Origin: Paenibacillus pabuli
GTDB taxonomy: Bacteria > Bacillota > Bacilli > Paenibacillales > Paenibacillaceae
Direction: 5' to 3'
Assembly (NCBI RefSeq): GCF_039831995.1
Contig: NZ_JBDOIO010000005.1
Coordinates: 744,001-808,000, forward strand
Length of the DNA: 64,000 bases
Each line of letters begins with the position of its first letter. Within the stretch, counting starts at the first letter, position 1. The position numbers and the translations under genes were made by a program. Shown here piece by piece: positions 1-8,451 of this stretch. The notes beneath the pieces are model-generated. The model searched no databases, was not told the origin of the DNA, and saw only the letters and a program-made list of their open reading frames with translations.

Positions 1-1010
1 GTATTATGCGTCAGTGATTCTATAACGCTGTTTGTCTTCGATAAGCTTTCGCTCTGATCCTGAGGGGTAGCTTTTGGAAGCAAACTGTGATCCCAGGAAT
101 GATTTCCGATCGCCATTCCATGTTCACTCGCATAGATCACGGCATCTCGATTGCGTTCCACCTTCTGCCCTACGAATAGGAATGTTGCCGCTACCTTCTG
201 TTCTGTCAGAATGTCCACAAACTGCTTCGTAAGCGTGGAAGGACCATCATCAAAAGTTAAAGCCACATATCCCTTGGGCAGACCAAAGAAAGACTCCTCT
301 TTATCAATGTCGATGACTTCTAAGGATGCTTGAGTGGTCTTAGGCTGATTCGATACTTGCGATACGACCAAGTGGCCTGTTCTTGCATCCTCATCTGAGA
401 TTCCCGACTTGTTTAAATCGTTTATTAGTACAGGAACCGTCGGTGCCTTCGAAGCATACGTTTTTTCCTCTGCCTGCGCCACCCCGATCGATCCGCTAAA
501 TGTATGTGCAGAATCGTCGTTCCCCTTCGAAGTGATAGATAGAACAACCAACAAGCCGGCAGTTACCAGGAACAGAACGAATATTTTAGGCATGTGTTCA
601 GAGAATTGCCGCAGGAGTTGTATCTGCTGCGGAGCAGGTTCCTCTACTATGTCCTCCTGCCTTCTATCTTCTGCCGGGACGGGCGGAAGGTTCCTGATCC
701 GCTTTATTTCATGTGTGTACGCTTCGCTGCATCCAAAATACTGCACATCCCGGGAAACATCAGTGGTTCTGATTACGGAACTATAAAAGGTATTTCGATA
801 AGGATCCCACTTGGAGTAGGGAGAGAGTCGGATCCTGTCGCCATTCAATGGCTTTAACATTTCAAGCTCAATATATGTAAACTCATCAATATCAATTTCG
901 TATGTAGCTTGCCTATCCTCTTGGGTCACGACGACTGTGATTTGATATACACCATCCGGGGTCTTCCCAAGCGATAACAGCTCTATTACCTGCGTAATGT
1001 ATGTCTCCAT
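1..1010 (-). CDS. Membrane-anchored polysaccharide deacetylase (NodB domain), 3' end cut by window
   Basis: 336 codons are visible and the C-terminus lies outside the window. The first 140 residues look cytoplasmic and match no family I recognise. One transmembrane segment follows (about 142-160), then a linker, then a carbohydrate-esterase family 4 (NodB) domain. That domain shows motif 1 TFDDGP (about 252-257, Asp254/Asp255) and motif 2 HSWDH (304-308), the usual catalytic Asp and metal-binding Asp/His residues. Family members deacetylate peptidoglycan or other cell-surface polysaccharides outside the membrane. The start ATG at 1008-1010 is preceded by an AGAGAGG-type ribosome site and an in-frame stop. 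It lies 33 bp downstream of the coiled-coil gene, so the two are probably co-transcribed. Odd point: the long N-terminal cytoplasmic part is not usual for this family. The deacetylase class is secure; the substrate is not. Confidence 0.85.
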   Translation of the reverse strand, partial: METYITQVIELLSLGKTPDGVYQITVVVTQEDRQATYEIDIDEFTYIELEMLKPLNGDRIRLSPYSKWDPYRNTFYSSVIRTTDVSRDVQYFGCSEAYTHEIKRIRNLPPVPAEDRRQEDIVEEPAPQQIQLLRQFSEHMPKIFVLFLVTAGLLVVLSITSKGNDDSAHTFSGSIGVAQAEEKTYASKAPTVPVLINDLNKSGISDEDARTGHLVVSQVSNQPKTTQASLEVIDIDKEESFFGLPKGYVALTFDDGPSTLTKQFVDILTEQKVAATFLFVGQKVERNRDAVIYASEHGMAIGNHSWDHSLLPKATPQDQSESLSKTNSVIESLTHN

Positions 1011-1043
1011 ACCATTCGTCCTCTCTTCCGATCAGACATGACC

Positions 1044-1766
1044 TTAATCGTTTGGAGATTCCTCAGTTGTTCCTGTGTTCGATGCAAACGGAGATGTCAG
1101 TCTGTTCGTAAAGTCATTTACAACATTAAGCAGATGCGTTTTCTCCTGGCGAAGAGCATCGAATTTCTGCTTCATTTGAGAGAGCTCGGATTCATATCTT
1201 ACATTCTTCTCCTCAAGCTCGCTGATTCTCTTATTCTTATCCGTAATCATCTCATTGTGCTTCTGAAGCAGACCGGCATAGTTCTGGCGTTCGAGCTCAA
1301 TTACACTTTTAAGCTCATCGTTCTGACCAGACATATTGGATTGAAGCTCCCGATAGTCTTCTAGCATTTGATCAACCTTCAGATTTTTATCGGTCAATTT
1401 CCGCTCCAGCTCCAGAATGCTCTTTTCACGTTCCTCAATGACCTTGCTCAAGTTCTTTAGGTCTCTGTTCAAACGATCATTTTGTCCGTTCGCATGGTTT
1501 AGTCGGTCCTGCAAATCGTTATGACTCATTTCAACATGCTGCTTATCCTTAATCATCTGTTCAACGGCAAATAATAGATCAAGCGAGCTTTTGTCCATAT
1601 GGGCCTTATTAATTAAAACAGAACCTGAAGGCTCTTCCTTCGCTTCGGAAGTAGTCGAATTTAGTGAACCTTCTTCTTGCGGCTCGTCGAAGTCCTTCTT
1701 CATGTGAAGGTCCTCTCTCGATTGCTGCTCAAGTCTACTCTTCTTCTTTTGGAACGGCGAAAACAT
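1044..1766 (-). CDS. Coiled-coil hypothetical protein
   Basis: 240 aa with no signal peptide and no membrane segment. After a short basic N-terminus (MFSPFQKKKSR) and an acidic linker, residues of about 60-215 are one long heptad-rich Leu/Glu/Lys/Asn coiled coil. The C-terminus resembles a low-complexity tail. The ATG at 1764-1766 follows an AAGGTGA ribosome site at good spacing. It lies just upstream of the membrane-anchored deacetylase in the same direction (33 bp gap). A structural or scaffolding partner for the deacetylase's cytoplasmic N-terminus is possible, but that is inference only. No family recognised. Confidence 0.75.
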   Translation of the reverse strand: MFSPFQKKKSRLEQQSREDLHMKKDFDEPQEEGSLNSTTSEAKEEPSGSVLINKAHMDKSSLDLLFAVEQMIKDKQHVEMSHNDLQDRLNHANGQNDRLNRDLKNLSKVIEEREKSILELERKLTDKNLKVDQMLEDYRELQSNMSGQNDELKSVIELERQNYAGLLQKHNEMITDKNKRISELEEKNVRYESELSQMKQKFDALRQEKTHLLNVVNDFTNRLTSPFASNTGTTEESPND

Positions 1767-1790
1767 ATATTAAGTCACCTTTTCTAAGAA

Positions 1791-1820
1791 AATGTTGATA
1801 AATGTTGATAAATGTCGATT
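1791..1820. repeat. Three tandem 10-bp repeats
   Basis: Direct repeats AATGTTGATA, AATGTTGATA and AATGTCGATT lie just upstream of the coiled-coil gene's ribosome site. They could be a regulator site or simple slippage; nothing in the sequence decides between these. Confidence 0.5.
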
Positions 1821-1904
1821 TAGGACATATGACCGCATATTAATTATCGGAAATTGGCCTTTATTTCTTAATATGTTGAATGAATATTTAAAAGTTCAGA
1901 GCGC

Positions 1905-1940
1905 AGAAAAAAGAGACGTGGACATTTCTCCATCGTCTCT
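1905..1940 (-). terminator. Rho-independent terminator of the 124-aa gene
   Basis: Read leftward, stem AGAGACG / CGTCTCT with a 15-nt loop is followed by six Ts. It lies 16 bp past the stop of the small unknown gene. Confidence 0.75.
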
Positions 1941-1955
1941 GACTTTTATCCTAGA

Positions 1956-2324
1956 TTACTTTTTTTCTTCTTGTGCCGTGGCTTCTCCGCCTACGAAACA
2001 GAGAATCTCAATATCATCAATGTCTATCATCTTATCCTTTTCTGCATCGTAGTACTCCCCAAATAGAAATAGTGACTCATTCTTCCTACTCAATAAATAA
2101 GGAATAATCTCCTCACAAAATTCTGTAACACTTTGAAACATAGATTCTGGGGCAATCCCTGATTCATCGATAACGAATAACTCTTTGTGAACAGTAAGGG
2201 CAGGGTTGCGATTTAAATGATACAGCCCAAAAGAGGTATTCTTACGACACTCATCGTAAATGGGTATTTCTATCTTTTCTATGAAATCTCCATCCGTATA
2301 ATTCAAGGTTAACTTTGCAGTCAT
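1956..2324 (-). CDS. Small hypothetical protein (122 aa)
   Basis: Acidic, soluble-looking protein of 122 aa with no family I recognise, ending in a Glu/Lys-rich tail. Two ATGs lie six bases apart (2330 and 2324). The AAGGAG ribosome site is only about 1-2 nt from the first but about 7 nt from the second, so I chose 2324 (MTAKLTL...). It is transcribed divergently from the YndJ-like gene at 2559 and ends in a clear terminator, so it is probably monocistronic. Alternation of charged and hydrophobic residues in the first 40 residues suggests beta strands. No function can be given. Confidence 0.7.
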   Translation of the reverse strand: MTAKLTLNYTDGDFIEKIEIPIYDECRKNTSFGLYHLNRNPALTVHKELFVIDESGIAPESMFQSVTEFCEEIIPYLLSRKNESLFLFGEYYDAEKDKMIDIDDIEILCFVGGEATAQEEKK

Positions 2325-2558
2325 CTCCATTCTCCTTTTTTAACAATATAGAAAAGCGCTCCTCTTGAAACTATCGTCGAGAAAGACTCAAGAGACTATT
2401 TTCACACGATCCTTCTCGCAGTAAGATGCTTATTTTCATATATTGACAATTATATGTGTTAGACTACAAAAAGAAGAATTGCCGATCTATAATAAAGAAC
2501 GCTACACAACTGGATGCAGGCAGTTATTACGATAAACATAGGTTAGAAAGGAAACACC

Positions 2559-3536
2559 ATGAATAGTTCCTTGAAGCAACGAATGAAATCATTATTAGCA
2601 CCCGCGTTTCCCGGTGGAATCATAAGCATTCTGATATTTTATCTTGATTACTTTCAATTCGAACTTGTTGAAAAATTTCTATTGTTTGCGGCTTTCGTCA
2701 TTGTACCTCTTGTAATCTTACTTTTGAACCATGACGTAAGAAATAAACATCAACGAATGATTTATGCTGCTATGAAATGGCTTCAATTTCCCGCTGCACT
2801 TCTTACCTTGGCCTCGGTAATGAGTAGTAAGATGTGGGGGTTAGAAAGTACGGCAATCCCAGGGATACTGTCCCTTGGGTGGCTATTGTTCACACTGCTG
2901 CTTGGCATCTATGGCTTGAGCACTATTGTGTTCTCTAGAGGAAAAGCAGCGGAGATAGCGATTGGCGCCGGGCTCGTTTATTTTTTTATAGGGGGCATTT
3001 GGTTTACCTTATATCAATATCAATTCGACCTCTTTGAGGCTAATGTGGCAACACACGCGTTAAGCTCGGTCCATTTTCATTTTTCATCTGCGATCGTTCC
3101 GATTTTTATTGGTGCACTGGGACGGATCATGACGAAAAAAAGCTGGTATCCATGGGTTGTTGCCATCGATATCATCGGACCCATATTGATTGCTTTCGGA
3201 ATGATTTTCTCCAAGCCGATCGAGTACATTGGTGTCACTTTGTTCGCATGTAATATTGTGGTTTATACCGCTTATCTCCTTGCTTACTTGAGAAAAAACG
3301 CTTTGGATATTAAGGCAGCCTTCTTCTTAGGCCTTTCTTGCCTAGCCTTTTACACGGTTGTTGTCATTTCCATCTTCTATCCGTTACTAAAAAATATGTA
3401 CTCCTTAACCATACTCGATTTTATTCCCATTTATGGATCTCTGTATGCGTTTGGATTTGTCTTATGTGGACTGATTGGTTGGGTGTATATGGTAGACTTC
3501 ATTAAGAAAAAAAGGATTGTCAAGGAGACTAGATAG
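2559..3536 (+). CDS. YndJ-like multi-pass membrane protein
   Basis: 325 aa with about nine to ten hydrophobic helices from residue 18 to 315 and a short basic C-terminal tail (KKKR). The central motif HFHFSSA (about 171-177), between two helices, resembles the histidine-rich motif of the Bacillus YndJ family, whose function is unknown. The clustered histidines could bind a metal. The ATG has a GAAAGGAAACACC ribosome site. Divergent from the 122-aa gene and followed by a separately promoted HEAT-repeat gene. Family placement rests on my memory of the motif and topology and is moderately sure. Confidence 0.7.
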   Translation: MNSSLKQRMKSLLAPAFPGGIISILIFYLDYFQFELVEKFLLFAAFVIVPLVILLLNHDVRNKHQRMIYAAMKWLQFPAALLTLASVMSSKMWGLESTAIPGILSLGWLLFTLLLGIYGLSTIVFSRGKAAEIAIGAGLVYFFIGGIWFTLYQYQFDLFEANVATHALSSVHFHFSSAIVPIFIGALGRIMTKKSWYPWVVAIDIIGPILIAFGMIFSKPIEYIGVTLFACNIVVYTAYLLAYLRKNALDIKAAFFLGLSCLAFYTVVVISIFYPLLKNMYSLTILDFIPIYGSLYAFGFVLCGLIGWVYMVDFIKKKRIVKETR

Positions 3537-3563
3537 GTTTAGGCTAGCCAATCGGCTTTAATG

Positions 3564-3592
3564 AAGTAGTTTAGCCAGGTTCGTGCTATAAT
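3564..3592 (+). promoter_or_regulatory. Extended -10 promoter for the HEAT-repeat gene
   Basis: TGCTATAAT at 3584-3592 is a perfect extended -10 element. The -35 position (3564-3569, AAGTAG) is poor, as is common with extended -10 promoters. The start codon is 63 bp downstream. Confidence 0.6.
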
Positions 3593-3654
3593 GGTGTTTA
3601 CCTGATTAACATTCATCATTCTGCCGAGATGGCGATGATTAAGGAGATTGAACT

Positions 3655-4107
3655 TTGACGAACAACCATGATATTGGAGCAGTTAACGAACTACCGGAAA
3701 ACTTTGAGGAGCTCAAACGAGCGGCTAATCGGTCGGCAAGCTGGAGAGACAGACTGAATGCGGTGAACGAATTGGGAAACTGGGATACCGTCCCTACCAT
3801 ACAGTTGCTACATTATGTTTTGAAAAATGATCAAGTGTTTCAAGTGCGCGAAGCCGCATATCACAAGCTCAAGCAGTTGGATGAAGATGTACAGATGCCT
3901 GCCAAAAACAAAGGCGATCTGTTTAAAGGTCTTCACAAAATTTTGCTACGGATTAAAAAAAGCCTTCCTGAAGGTCACACATTCGAGCAATTTAAGGAAA
4001 AACTGCAAAAGACACGTCTGGATATCTATGATACTTACGAGGGCGACAAAGATGCTGAGTTCGACTCCTGGCTCCATGGAATTTGGGAGACACTAGGTAG
4101 AAAATAG
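3655..4107 (+). CDS. HEAT-repeat domain protein
   Basis: 150 aa. Residues of about 20-75 form two HEAT-like helical pairs, with the phrase DRLNAVNELGNWDT followed by a second helix pair containing FQVREAAYHKLKQL. The rest is helical and acidic. Such repeats are protein-interaction scaffolds; no catalytic residues are seen. The start is a TTG (3655-3657) placed 8 nt after AAGGAG; no ATG with a ribosome site is available nearby. It has its own extended -10 promoter and a terminator 30 bp after the stop, so it is a single-gene unit. Confidence 0.78.
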   Translation: MTNNHDIGAVNELPENFEELKRAANRSASWRDRLNAVNELGNWDTVPTIQLLHYVLKNDQVFQVREAAYHKLKQLDEDVQMPAKNKGDLFKGLHKILLRIKKSLPEGHTFEQFKEKLQKTRLDIYDTYEGDKDAEFDSWLHGIWETLGRK

Positions 4108-4137
4108 CCGCCGTTCATCGTATCATAGCTGAGTACA

Positions 4138-4165
4138 AAGCCACTCCAAAAAAATGGAGTGGCTT
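4138..4165 (+). terminator. Rho-independent terminator of the HEAT-repeat gene
   Basis: Perfect 10-bp stem AAGCCACTCC / GGAGTGGCTT with an A-rich 8-nt loop, then CTTTATTT. Confidence 0.85.
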
Positions 4166-4236
4166 CTTTATTTCTTCAGGGTCACCTCCATCACTTGTAC
4201 ATTCCCTGTACGATGCGAAGTTACGTGATATAAGAT

Positions 4237-4423
4237 TTATTCTGGTATATAAGGAAGATCCAGTGTCTGCGGAACGTTGATGACATGCTTTTCTGTCGCC
4301 CACATCCGCATCACCATGAACGACATTGATTACACCAGCCGGGAACTCACTCGCAACAATCTCTGCAATCTTCGCTGCCGCCCGTGGCGTAAATGGACTG
4401 GGTTTAGCACAATCGTGTTCCTA
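4237..4423 (-). pseudogene. Remnant of an aldehyde dehydrogenase gene
   Basis: Read leftward from about 4420, one frame gives AKPSPFTPRAAAKIAEIVAS followed by EFPAGVINVVHGDADVG. This matches the conserved NAD(P)-dependent aldehyde dehydrogenase stretch around the Lys-Pro-Ser cofactor-binding motif and the following PAGVxNVVxG motif. It is preceded by an in-frame stop (4421-4423), and similarity ends near 4298. A +1 frame then carries a short unrelated-looking tail (KHVINVPQTLDLPYIPE, stop at 4237). There is no start codon or ribosome site and no catalytic Cys/Glu region. I read it as a decayed fragment of about 45 codons lying downstream of rlmH. Confidence 0.6.
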
Positions 4424-4486
4424 TCCTCGATAGGCGTTGAATACAGGCTACTGCGAGTTTTCCGCAAAAAACTTGCCCCTACGAAA

Positions 4487-4523
4487 GAAGCGTCAAGGAC
4501 ATTGAATTGTGCTTTGACGCTTC
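4487..4523 (-). terminator. Hairpin downstream of rlmH, probable terminator
   Basis: Perfect 10-bp inverted repeat GAAGCGTCAA / TTGACGCTTC with a 17-nt loop, 20 bp past the rlmH stop. The following T-run is short (CTTTCG), so termination may be weak. Confidence 0.5.
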
Positions 4524-4543
4524 AATTAACGATGACTTTGTGC

Positions 4544-5023
4544 TTACTTGTGATACGGTTCATTCCGATTGATCTTCACCGCACGGTAAATCTGCTCCAC
4601 CAGCACCAGCCGCATCAACTGGTGCGGCAGTGTCATGCGCCCGAAGCTCAGTCGCTGCTTCGCGCGGCGCAGTACCTCATCGGAGAGCCCGTGGCTGCCT
4701 CCGATGACAAACACGACATGGCTCGTCCCATACGTGCCGAGCTTGTCGATTTCTGCTGCCAGCTCCTCAGAACTCCAGAGCTGGCCGTCCAATGCGAGCG
4801 CAACGACATGCGCCTCGCTCTTCACATGCGCGAGGATGCGTTCACCCTCGCGCTCCTTCACCGCCCGCACCTCAGCTTCGCTCAGGGTGTCGGGCGCCTT
4901 CTCGTCTGCGACCTCGATCATCTGAAACTTGATGTACGGGGCGAGACGCTTGGCATATTCCTGAATGCCGAGCGTCAGATATTTTTCCTTCAATTTGCCT
5001 ACGCCAATAATCTGAATGAACAT
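4544..5023 (-). CDS. rlmH: 23S rRNA (pseudouridine1915-N3)-methyltransferase RlmH
   Basis: 159 aa, the usual length for the family. It is a small SPOUT-class methyltransferase with a C-terminal knotted SAM site: [10 protein letters not shown] (about 107-116) and the [17 protein letters not shown] stretch (about 131-147) that forms the trefoil knot. It methylates pseudouridine 1915 of 23S rRNA (E. coli numbering) on assembled 70S ribosomes in the cytoplasm. The ATG follows AGGAGGAAATGGTTTT. The position next to yyzF and the htrA/wal group is the conserved Bacillales arrangement. Identification is secure. Confidence 0.96.
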   Translation of the reverse strand: MFIQIIGVGKLKEKYLTLGIQEYAKRLAPYIKFQMIEVADEKAPDTLSEAEVRAVKEREGERILAHVKSEAHVVALALDGQLWSSEELAAEIDKLGTYGTSHVVFVIGGSHGLSDEVLRRAKQRLSFGRMTLPHQLMRLVLVEQIYRAVKINRNEPYHK

Positions 5024-5151
5024 AAAACCATTTCCTCCTCATGATCCAATTCCGTATGTATCTATTTATGAACAGTGCTTCGCCACACCTATGATCTCAC
5101 TTATTAAACCTGCACCAGCATACAATACCACCTACCCATTCCCCGAAAACA

Positions 5152-5176
5152 CAAAAAGAGCGCTCCGACACGCTCT
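5152..5176 (-). terminator. Terminator of yyzF
   Basis: Read leftward, AGAGCG / CGCTCT with an 8-nt loop and then TTTTTGTG. It separates yyzF from rlmH. Confidence 0.75.
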
Positions 5177-5265
5177 CCCTGTTTCTTGCCTGTGATGTTC
5201 ATACCGGATGGCAGGCGAGCGAGCGTCCATAAGGGACGCACTGCTGCGGATGCCTACACAGTACG

Positions 5266-5433
5266 CTAGACGACCAGATACTCGGCCTTTTGTTCGCACT
5301 CGGCGCACTTCGCAGGCGGGTCCCAATCGGCAAATTCCGTCTCCTTCAGATCAACAATATCCGGAGCGTCCTCATACTCATCGACAAACATGTCAATGGC
5401 AATGTCCACGTGTTCTTTGCATACAACGTACAT
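5266..5433 (-). CDS. yyzF: CxxH/CxxC small zinc-finger-like protein (YyzF family)
   Basis: 55 aa, starting MYVVCKEHVD and ending in KCAECEQKAEYLVV. Cys5-x2-His8 and Cys43-x2-Cys46 give a likely zinc site joined by an acidic middle, as in the BA_5709/YyzF family found beside rlmH in Bacillales. Function is unknown. An in-frame ATG also occurs at 5445 but sits directly against the AAAGGA, leaving no spacing. The ATG at 5433 matches the family N-terminus as I recall it. It has a strong terminator just downstream. Confidence 0.82.
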   Translation of the reverse strand: MYVVCKEHVDIAIDMFVDEYEDAPDIVDLKETEFADWDPPAKCAECEQKAEYLVV

Positions 5434-5603
5434 CCGTTCAAGCATCCTTTCTGTAACCAGCTATGCTCCCGATTCACAACCGCTTATCCATATAGGATAG
5501 CCACTTCTATGTTCTATCACACCTGGGGTGGAAAAGAAACCCCTATCCTTCATTAATCGTATTTAACCCCCAATAATCTTCCCCAACCGGCAGAAATCAA
5601 ACC

Positions 5604-5651
5604 AAAAAAGCGTTCCTTTTTCGACATTATTCCATGTCCATAAGAAACGCT
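5604..5651 (-). terminator. Terminator of the lipoprotein gene
   Basis: Leftward stem AGCGTTTCTT / AAGGAACGCT (10 bp, one G-U) followed by six Ts. Confidence 0.75.
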
Positions 5652-5715
5652 CCAATGATTCCATACTACAGCGCTTATCTATGTTTCATTGCATTCAATC
5701 TTCAGTTCAACTTTC

Positions 5716-6237
5716 TTACTTCAATCCCGATTGTGCCTTGGTCAGCAGCTTGCCGCCATGGAACGCCAGAATGGCGTTTGCGCCCAAATCACCAGAACCC
5801 TTGTAATTATAGACGACTGAATTTTCCGCCTCACTCAGGGCCTCACCTTCACCGCCAACAATCTCCTTCACTTCATCATACGTCATGCCCACCTCAAGCT
5901 TCTCATATTGAGCAAACGTAATGAGTACCCCATCTCCCTTACCGGCAGATCCGTTATTTCCTGAAGCAGCAGAACCATTCCCACCCGCTTCATTTACCGC
6001 TGTTACCGTGCTGTTCAGCTCGTCCAGCTTCTTCTCCAACTCTGCAATCTTCTCATCCTGTTCTAAGCTCTTCTCACCTTGTGAGGCAAGCTGCTTCTCC
6101 AGACCTGCAACTCGTCCCTCCAAACCGCTGTTATCCGCAGATCCAGATGAAGATACCTCCGACCCACATGCAGAGAGTATGGACAATGAGAGCAGTAATG
6201 CTGTTCCTCCGAGCGATTTTTTCACCATATGTTTCAT
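5716..6237 (-). CDS. Lipoprotein with a coiled coil and a C-terminal DUF3862/SmpA-like domain
   Basis: 173 aa. A short basic N-terminus is followed by a hydrophobic stretch and the lipobox LSAC (Cys about 24), so the mature protein is lipid-anchored on the outer membrane face. Next comes a Ser-rich linker, then one heptad-rich coiled coil (about 38-75), then a Gly/Asn linker. The C-terminal domain opens with YEKLEVGMTYDEVKEIVGG (about 107-125), the signature of the DUF3862/SmpA-OmlA/BLIP-like fold. The start ATG at 6235-6237 has AGAGGAG 8 nt upstream; a further in-frame ATG at 6321 lacks a ribosome site. The gene is flanked by terminators, so it is its own unit. Function is unknown; proteins with this fold often act in envelope assembly or as inhibitors. 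Confidence 0.85.
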   Translation of the reverse strand: MKHMVKKSLGGTALLLSLSILSACGSEVSSSGSADNSGLEGRVAGLEKQLASQGEKSLEQDEKIAELEKKLDELNSTVTAVNEAGGNGSAASGNNGSAGKGDGVLITFAQYEKLEVGMTYDEVKEIVGGEGEALSEAENSVVYNYKGSGDLGANAILAFHGGKLLTKAQSGLK

Positions 6238-6403
6238 CAAATAAACTCCTCTTCTTCCAAATTGATCTTCAACCCAGCTACGACAAAAGCATGTTACCCG
6301 CATAGTTGTGCAACTTGGCACTATTTGAAATAGTCTATCACAGCCTTCACCTTATGTAACTGAGACTTTGGCTCTGGTTCAATCCGCTTATTCGAAAGGA
6401 AAA

Positions 6404-6485
6404 CAAAAAAAGTCCCCGATTCATGTCAGAAGGGTCAATCATTCCAGATGAATGATATGTCGCTTCTTTCACGAGCAGGGGACTT
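6404..6485 (-). terminator. Terminator of htrA with a long loop
   Basis: Leftward AAGTCCCC (6485-6478) pairs with GGGGACTT (6417-6410), followed by TTTTTTGTTTT. The roughly 60-nt loop contains a second small hairpin (TCATTC/GAATGA). Confidence 0.7.
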
Positions 6486-6511
6486 CTCACCAAATCCATT
6501 TCCGATTACCT

Positions 6512-7783
6512 TTACTCCGGTTTATCCGTCAGCTTCACCGACACCTTCTCGGCATTGCCGTCCCGGTAAAAGGATACTTCAATCGTATCGCCAATCTTTT
6601 TCTTATCGTACAGATATTTTCGCAGGTCGAGCGTTGAGGTAATTTTTTGCCCATCAAATTCCGTAATGACATCATTGAGCTTCAAGCCCGCGTCGGATGC
6701 CGGACCGGATGCTTCGAGCACTACCACGCCGCTGTCGACGTGAGATGGCAGCTTCAGATCCTTGCGCTGCTCGTCATCCAGTGGTGCATATGGATTACTG
6801 AGATCAACCGTGTACACGCCCAGGTATGGACGGGAGACTTTGCCGTTCAGCAGCAATGAATCCACGGTTTTCATCACTTCGTTCATGGGAATCGCGAAGC
6901 CCAGTCCCTCAACGCCAGTATCCGAAATTTTCATCGTGTTGATGCCGACCACTTTGCCGTTGAGATCAACCAGTGCGCCACCGCTGTTTCCTTCGTTGAT
7001 GGCTGCGTCCGTCTGGATTACGTTCTGCTCCCAGTCATACACACCATCTTGATTAATGGATACGGGCAGAATCCGATCTGTGTAACTGACAATACCGGAG
7101 GTCAGTGTACCGCCCAAACCGAGTGGGTTCCCTATGGCCAGCACGGTTTGACCACGCTGAAGCTTACTAGAGTCTCCAATCTCCGCTACAGGTCCAATGC
7201 CTTTATCGTCTTCTACTGACATGACTGCAATGTCGCTCACACGGTCTTTGCCGACTAACTTCGCCTTGTGCGTTTCACCTTCAACCGTTACGATCTCCAG
7301 ATCACTTGCCCCTTCGACGACATGATGATTGGTCATGATATAAGCTTTGCCATCTTCCTTTTTGAAAATGACACCTGATCCGAGCGCCGAGTCTTCCATG
7401 GACAGGCTGCCACCCGTCTTATGATTCACGATGCTCACCACCGAAGGACGCACCTCGGCCGCTGCCTGGATAATCCGGTCGTATGGGTCAGCCGTCTGCG
7501 CCGCCTGTACGTTTCCCCCGTTCCCGCCATTGCCTGTAGCGTTGGCTAGAGGGACAGATGCGGGCTGCATGATGAAGCTAAACAGCGTGACGGTCACGAT
7601 GGAACTGATTACCGAACTAATAACAGCCACCTTCACGGTGGAGCTGATGCCTGAGCGCGACCGGCGCGGATTTTGCCAGCGGTCCCGTCCACCGGGGCGG
7701 ATAATTTGAAGTTTGCCTTTCTGTACAGGCTCGGCGCGTCTTGATACTTTGGTTGAATAAAAATCGTCTCCGAACAATCCCAT
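6512..7783 (-). CDS. htrC: HtrA/DegP-type membrane serine protease with PDZ domain
   Basis: 423 aa. A cytoplasmic basic N-terminus (about 1-58) is followed by one membrane segment (about 60-85) and an S1C trypsin-like domain. The triad is His in TNHHVVEG, Asp in SDIAVMSV and Ser in GNSGGALVD. The C-terminal PDZ domain starts around RPYLGVYTVDL. Family members degrade misfolded exported proteins at the outer face of the membrane. The chosen ATG (7783) follows GGGGAGAGGATCACG; the in-frame ATG 30 bp upstream has no site. The position after walJ matches Bacillus htrC (yycK), so I use that symbol, although here a gap of about 670 bp and a small convergent gene separate it from walJ. A separate promoter is therefore expected. 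Confidence 0.92.
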   Translation of the reverse strand: MGLFGDDFYSTKVSRRAEPVQKGKLQIIRPGGRDRWQNPRRSRSGISSTVKVAVISSVISSIVTVTLFSFIMQPASVPLANATGNGGNGGNVQAAQTADPYDRIIQAAAEVRPSVVSIVNHKTGGSLSMEDSALGSGVIFKKEDGKAYIMTNHHVVEGASDLEIVTVEGETHKAKLVGKDRVSDIAVMSVEDDKGIGPVAEIGDSSKLQRGQTVLAIGNPLGLGGTLTSGIVSYTDRILPVSINQDGVYDWEQNVIQTDAAINEGNSGGALVDLNGKVVGINTMKISDTGVEGLGFAIPMNEVMKTVDSLLLNGKVSRPYLGVYTVDLSNPYAPLDDEQRKDLKLPSHVDSGVVVLEASGPASDAGLKLNDVITEFDGQKITSTLDLRKYLYDKKKIGDTIEVSFYRDGNAEKVSVKLTDKPE

Positions 7784-8451
7784 CGTGATCCTCTCCCCTT
7801 CGTTGTCACGCATCCAGATCCTGACTGCCGCCTGATCATTGTGGCATGGCCAACGATGGTGTTCTCACATAGCCCACTCCGCCGACAGATGAACCTTTCG
7901 ATCGCTTCTCCAAGTTCATTCTGTCGTCTCCGTTACGTGAAGACCCCAACGGTTTTCCATGCTTTCTCGCATTATTTAAAGTTGTTTTGCATATCGCTGC
8001 ATCCCCGCTATCCCGAGATGAAGCGTCTATGTACAACAGAACGGACACTCCCATCCTGTCCTTGACTCTATCAGCAACGTTCTCGCATTCTACGACATGC
8101 CAACTTCCCGAACAAACAAGCCTCTTATCCAAGGCTCCATATATACTAAACACGCCAAATGCAAAAAAGTTGCATAATTACGAAGATTGACGCAAATTTC
8201 TGCTAAAGCGGACTTATCGATAATGGACCTACAATAAAAACGCCCATAGTAACTATCACCACAAAACCCGGTTCGCTAAGCGTACTTTTTCTATTTTCCC
8301 AAGAACTTTTTCGGCTCAGGAAGCCACAGATTTCAGCATACACGCCTCGCAACTCAAATTATAGCGGCAAAAAGAGGAATGTTTTCCATCCAGCCTGACT
8401 ACAATAATAGTAAAAGACCAATTCGAAGGTTCATAGAAGGAGGATTCACTT
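7784..8451. other. Intergenic region between htrA and the 70-aa gene
   Basis: About 670 bp between two divergent genes. It must hold the htrA promoter (leftward) and the promoter of the small rightward gene. I see no clear sigma-A pair, terminator or repeat. A 105-codon open frame at 7836-8153 lacks a ribosome site and a recognisable composition, so I do not call it a gene. Confidence 0.5.

Noticed and set aside
745..760. CATCCCGGGAAACA resembling a Noc or parS site
   Set aside because: Too many mismatches to either consensus, and it lies within the deacetylase coding frame.
2444..2475. TTGACA near 2444 as a promoter for the YndJ-like gene
   Set aside because: No -10 element at 16-18 bp; the region is AT-rich enough for this to be chance.
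7836..8153. 105-codon open frame upstream of htrA
   Set aside because: No ribosome site, odd composition and no recognisable motif; it lies in the promoter region.
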